This document shows positions 62,576 to 64,000 of a DNA stretch of 64,000 nt, in pieces. Each line of letters opens with the position of its first letter. The first letter of the stretch is position 1. The stretch is from positions 496,001 to 560,000 of the forward strand of contig NZ_FO538765.1 in assembly GCF_000968135.1 (NCBI RefSeq), given 5' to 3'. Both the position numbers and the translations under genes were made by a program. The notes under the pieces were generated by a model. The model did no database searches. It was not told the origin of the DNA and worked only from the letters and a program-made list of their open reading frames with translations. The stretch comes from Magnetospira sp. QH-2. Lineage in GTDB: Bacteria > Pseudomonadota > Alphaproteobacteria > Rhodospirillales > Magnetospiraceae.

Positions 62576-64000
62576 ATGGAAAAGATGCCAGGACACCCTC
62601 GACTCTACCGCCGCGGAGCGACCTACTACCACCGCGCTGCAATCCCGGTGGACATCAAAGATACGTACCCGAAGTCCGAAGAAACCTTCTCGCTCAAGAC
62701 GAAGGACCACCACGAAGCCCTGAAGCTGGTGCGCATCGAGGCAGTCCGGGTGGATGCTCTGTTCGACGACCACCGACGCTTGACGGAACGTCGCTCCCGT
62801 CCACCCCTTGATGATCTCACCGATGAACAGATCAAACACATCGGTGACGTCTACTACGCCCACCTCCTCGATGAAGATGAAGAAGTGCGCCTTGAAGCCT
62901 TCGAGGGCAGATCATTCGACGAGTATGCTGAGGATGTCGATGACTTGGACGAGATCAACCGTCACGACTACGCACGGGGCGAACCGGGGTTCTTCTTCGA
63001 GGATGAAGCGGAAGAGGTTCTGAGTTGGGAGAACGTTGACCTCCATTTGGCCCCGGCGTCACCTGGTTGGCGAAAAGTCATTCGCACCCTTCAGGCCGCC
63101 AGCATCAAAGCATCCAAGGCAAAGCGACTTCGTAACGAAGGCGAGGTCATCGAAACACCCCAGCTTCAAGTTTCCACTCCCACAGAAAGCAACAGCGCCA
63201 CGACACCGGTAGCATCAAGCGGCCCCCTGCTCTCGGACTTGGTCGAAGAATGGGCAACGGAGAAGGCACGAACTTCCTGGGTACCGAAGACCGAACGGGA
63301 ACACCGTGTCTGGAAGGGTCACTTCATCGACCTTGCTGGCGACCGGCCTCTCACTACCTACGGGAAGGAAGATGGTCGAGCCTTCAAGCAGGTCTTGATG
63401 AACCTACCCGCAAACTGGAACAAGCACCTCCAGTTGAAGGGGCTGTCGCTGTCGGAAGCAGCTGATCGAGCGAAGGCGCTGGAGATGCCACCGATGTCAG
63501 ACAGCAACCTGAACAAGATCATCGGCTGCGTAGCTGCTTTCTGGTCTTGGGCTGACAACAACTACGATGATTGCCCAGACAACCCCTTCAAGGGCCTCAA
63601 GGTGAAGAAGAGCAAGCGTAGCGTCCGGGATGAACGCAATCCGTTCACGCTGGACGAACTGAAGGCCATCTTCGCCGCGCCTGTGTACACGGGATGCAGG
63701 TCCGTGCGGGAGTGGTCAAAGCCCGGTGACATTGTGCCCCGTGACGCCGGAATCTACTGGGTGCCATTGGTCAGCCTGTTCAGCGGAGCGCGAGCCGGTG
63801 AGGTCATCCAGTTGTACGTCGATGATGTACGCCAGGAGGACGGTATCTGGTATCTGGACGTCAACGACGACGGCGATGACAAGCGCCTGAAGACGGCCCA
63901 CAGCCATCGTGTAGTTCCCCTGCACCAAACCCTGATTGACCTTGGCTTCCTGACGCATGTTGCCCAACGGCGAAAGCAAGGGAAGCAACGTCTGTTCCCC
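62576..64000 (+). CDS. Tyrosine-recombinase integrase, C-terminus beyond window
   Basis: An open frame runs from ATG 62576 (or 62585) to the window edge, 475 codons. The N-terminus PRLYRRGATYYHRAAIPVDI is the arm-binding start common to DUF6538-type phage-like integrases. A long acidic spacer with a predicted linker follows (residues 90-220), then a SAM-like core-binding domain (LSDLVEEWATEKARTSW...), and the catalytic domain begins at NPFTLDELKAIF with the first catalytic Arg in VSLFSGARAGEVIQL. The HxxR and Tyr motifs lie past the edge. It marks a genomic island entering at tRNA-Ser. Confidence 0.9.
   Translation, partial: MEKMPGHPRLYRRGATYYHRAAIPVDIKDTYPKSEETFSLKTKDHHEALKLVRIEAVRVDALFDDHRRLTERRSRPPLDDLTDEQIKHIGDVYYAHLLDEDEEVRLEAFEGRSFDEYAEDVDDLDEINRHDYARGEPGFFFEDEAEEVLSWENVDLHLAPASPGWRKVIRTLQAASIKASKAKRLRNEGEVIETPQLQVSTPTESNSATTPVASSGPLLSDLVEEWATEKARTSWVPKTEREHRVWKGHFIDLAGDRPLTTYGKEDGRAFKQVLMNLPANWNKHLQLKGLSLSEAADRAKALEMPPMSDSNLNKIIGCVAAFWSWADNNYDDCPDNPFKGLKVKKSKRSVRDERNPFTLDELKAIFAAPVYTGCRSVREWSKPGDIVPRDAGIYWVPLVSLFSGARAGEVIQLYVDDVRQEDGIWYLDVNDDGDDKRLKTAHSHRVVPLHQTLIDLGFLTHVAQRRKQGKQRLFP

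Overview
The window reads as the chromosome of a high-GC alphaproteobacterium, most likely a Rhodospirillales member related to Magnetospirillum or Magnetospira. This is an inference from gene content and protein style: an acetoacetyl-CoA synthetase, an olsBA ornithine-lipid pair, cobalamin-dependent MetH, an alphaproteobacterial type L36, gatCAB and ATGA-coupled operons. I could run no database search. Most of the sequence is ordinary housekeeping and metabolic DNA; three stretches are accessory or structurally odd.

Layout. 1-4973: an edge-truncated GGDEF protein, a TPR protein, a FetAB-type ABC pair and an unknown 531-residue exported protein. 4975-10058: metH (minus strand), then a triheme cytochrome c fused to a membrane cytochrome b. 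10100-16686: an accessory island made of one full polymorphic-toxin-like gene with its immunity gene, followed downstream on the same minus strand by three more toxin-tail/immunity cassettes. The array is broken by two IS5-family elements that enclose a Sel1-repeat gene remnant. 16888-20974: gatB, then a GIY-YIG nuclease gene between palindromic repeats, then gatA-gatC, so the usual gatCAB cluster is split. 21049-23533: SH3-like protein, ruvX, a small membrane protein, an AEC transporter. 23570-23872: a tRNA-Thr(UGU) gene interrupted by a 227-nt group I intron. 23935-29337: PDC-type sensor protein, autotransporter-type beta-barrel, lipoprotein hydrolase, YeiH-type membrane protein and a small four-cysteine protein.

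29577-42563 holds an XRE regulator, rpmJ, the glycolate oxidase operon glcDEF, a rhodanese, a YaiI-type protein, mlaA-mlaC, metF, acetoacetyl-CoA synthetase, a short BLUF photoreceptor and phenylacetate-CoA ligase. 42571-54914 holds a large AsmA/YhdP-type protein, glnE, a Bcp peroxiredoxin, olsB-olsA, a second MlaC-like protein, and the minus-strand series rplU-rpmA-obgE-proB. 55052-62080 is one minus-strand operon: allophanate hydrolase followed by a complete Dpp-type ABC importer. A tRNA-Ser(CGA) at 62396 is followed at once by a tyrosine-recombinase integrase that runs off the window, which marks the edge of an integrated element.

How the parts relate. MetF supplies methyl-THF to MetH, although the genes lie about 29 kb apart. 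GlcDEF oxidises glycolate. OlsA/OlsB, MlaA/MlaC and the AsmA-type protein all concern envelope lipids. The ABC importer next to AtzF suggests uptake of a urea- or biuret-like nitrogen compound. The two most interesting objects are the toxin/immunity cassette array (10111-16686) and the intron in tRNA-Thr (23606-23832).
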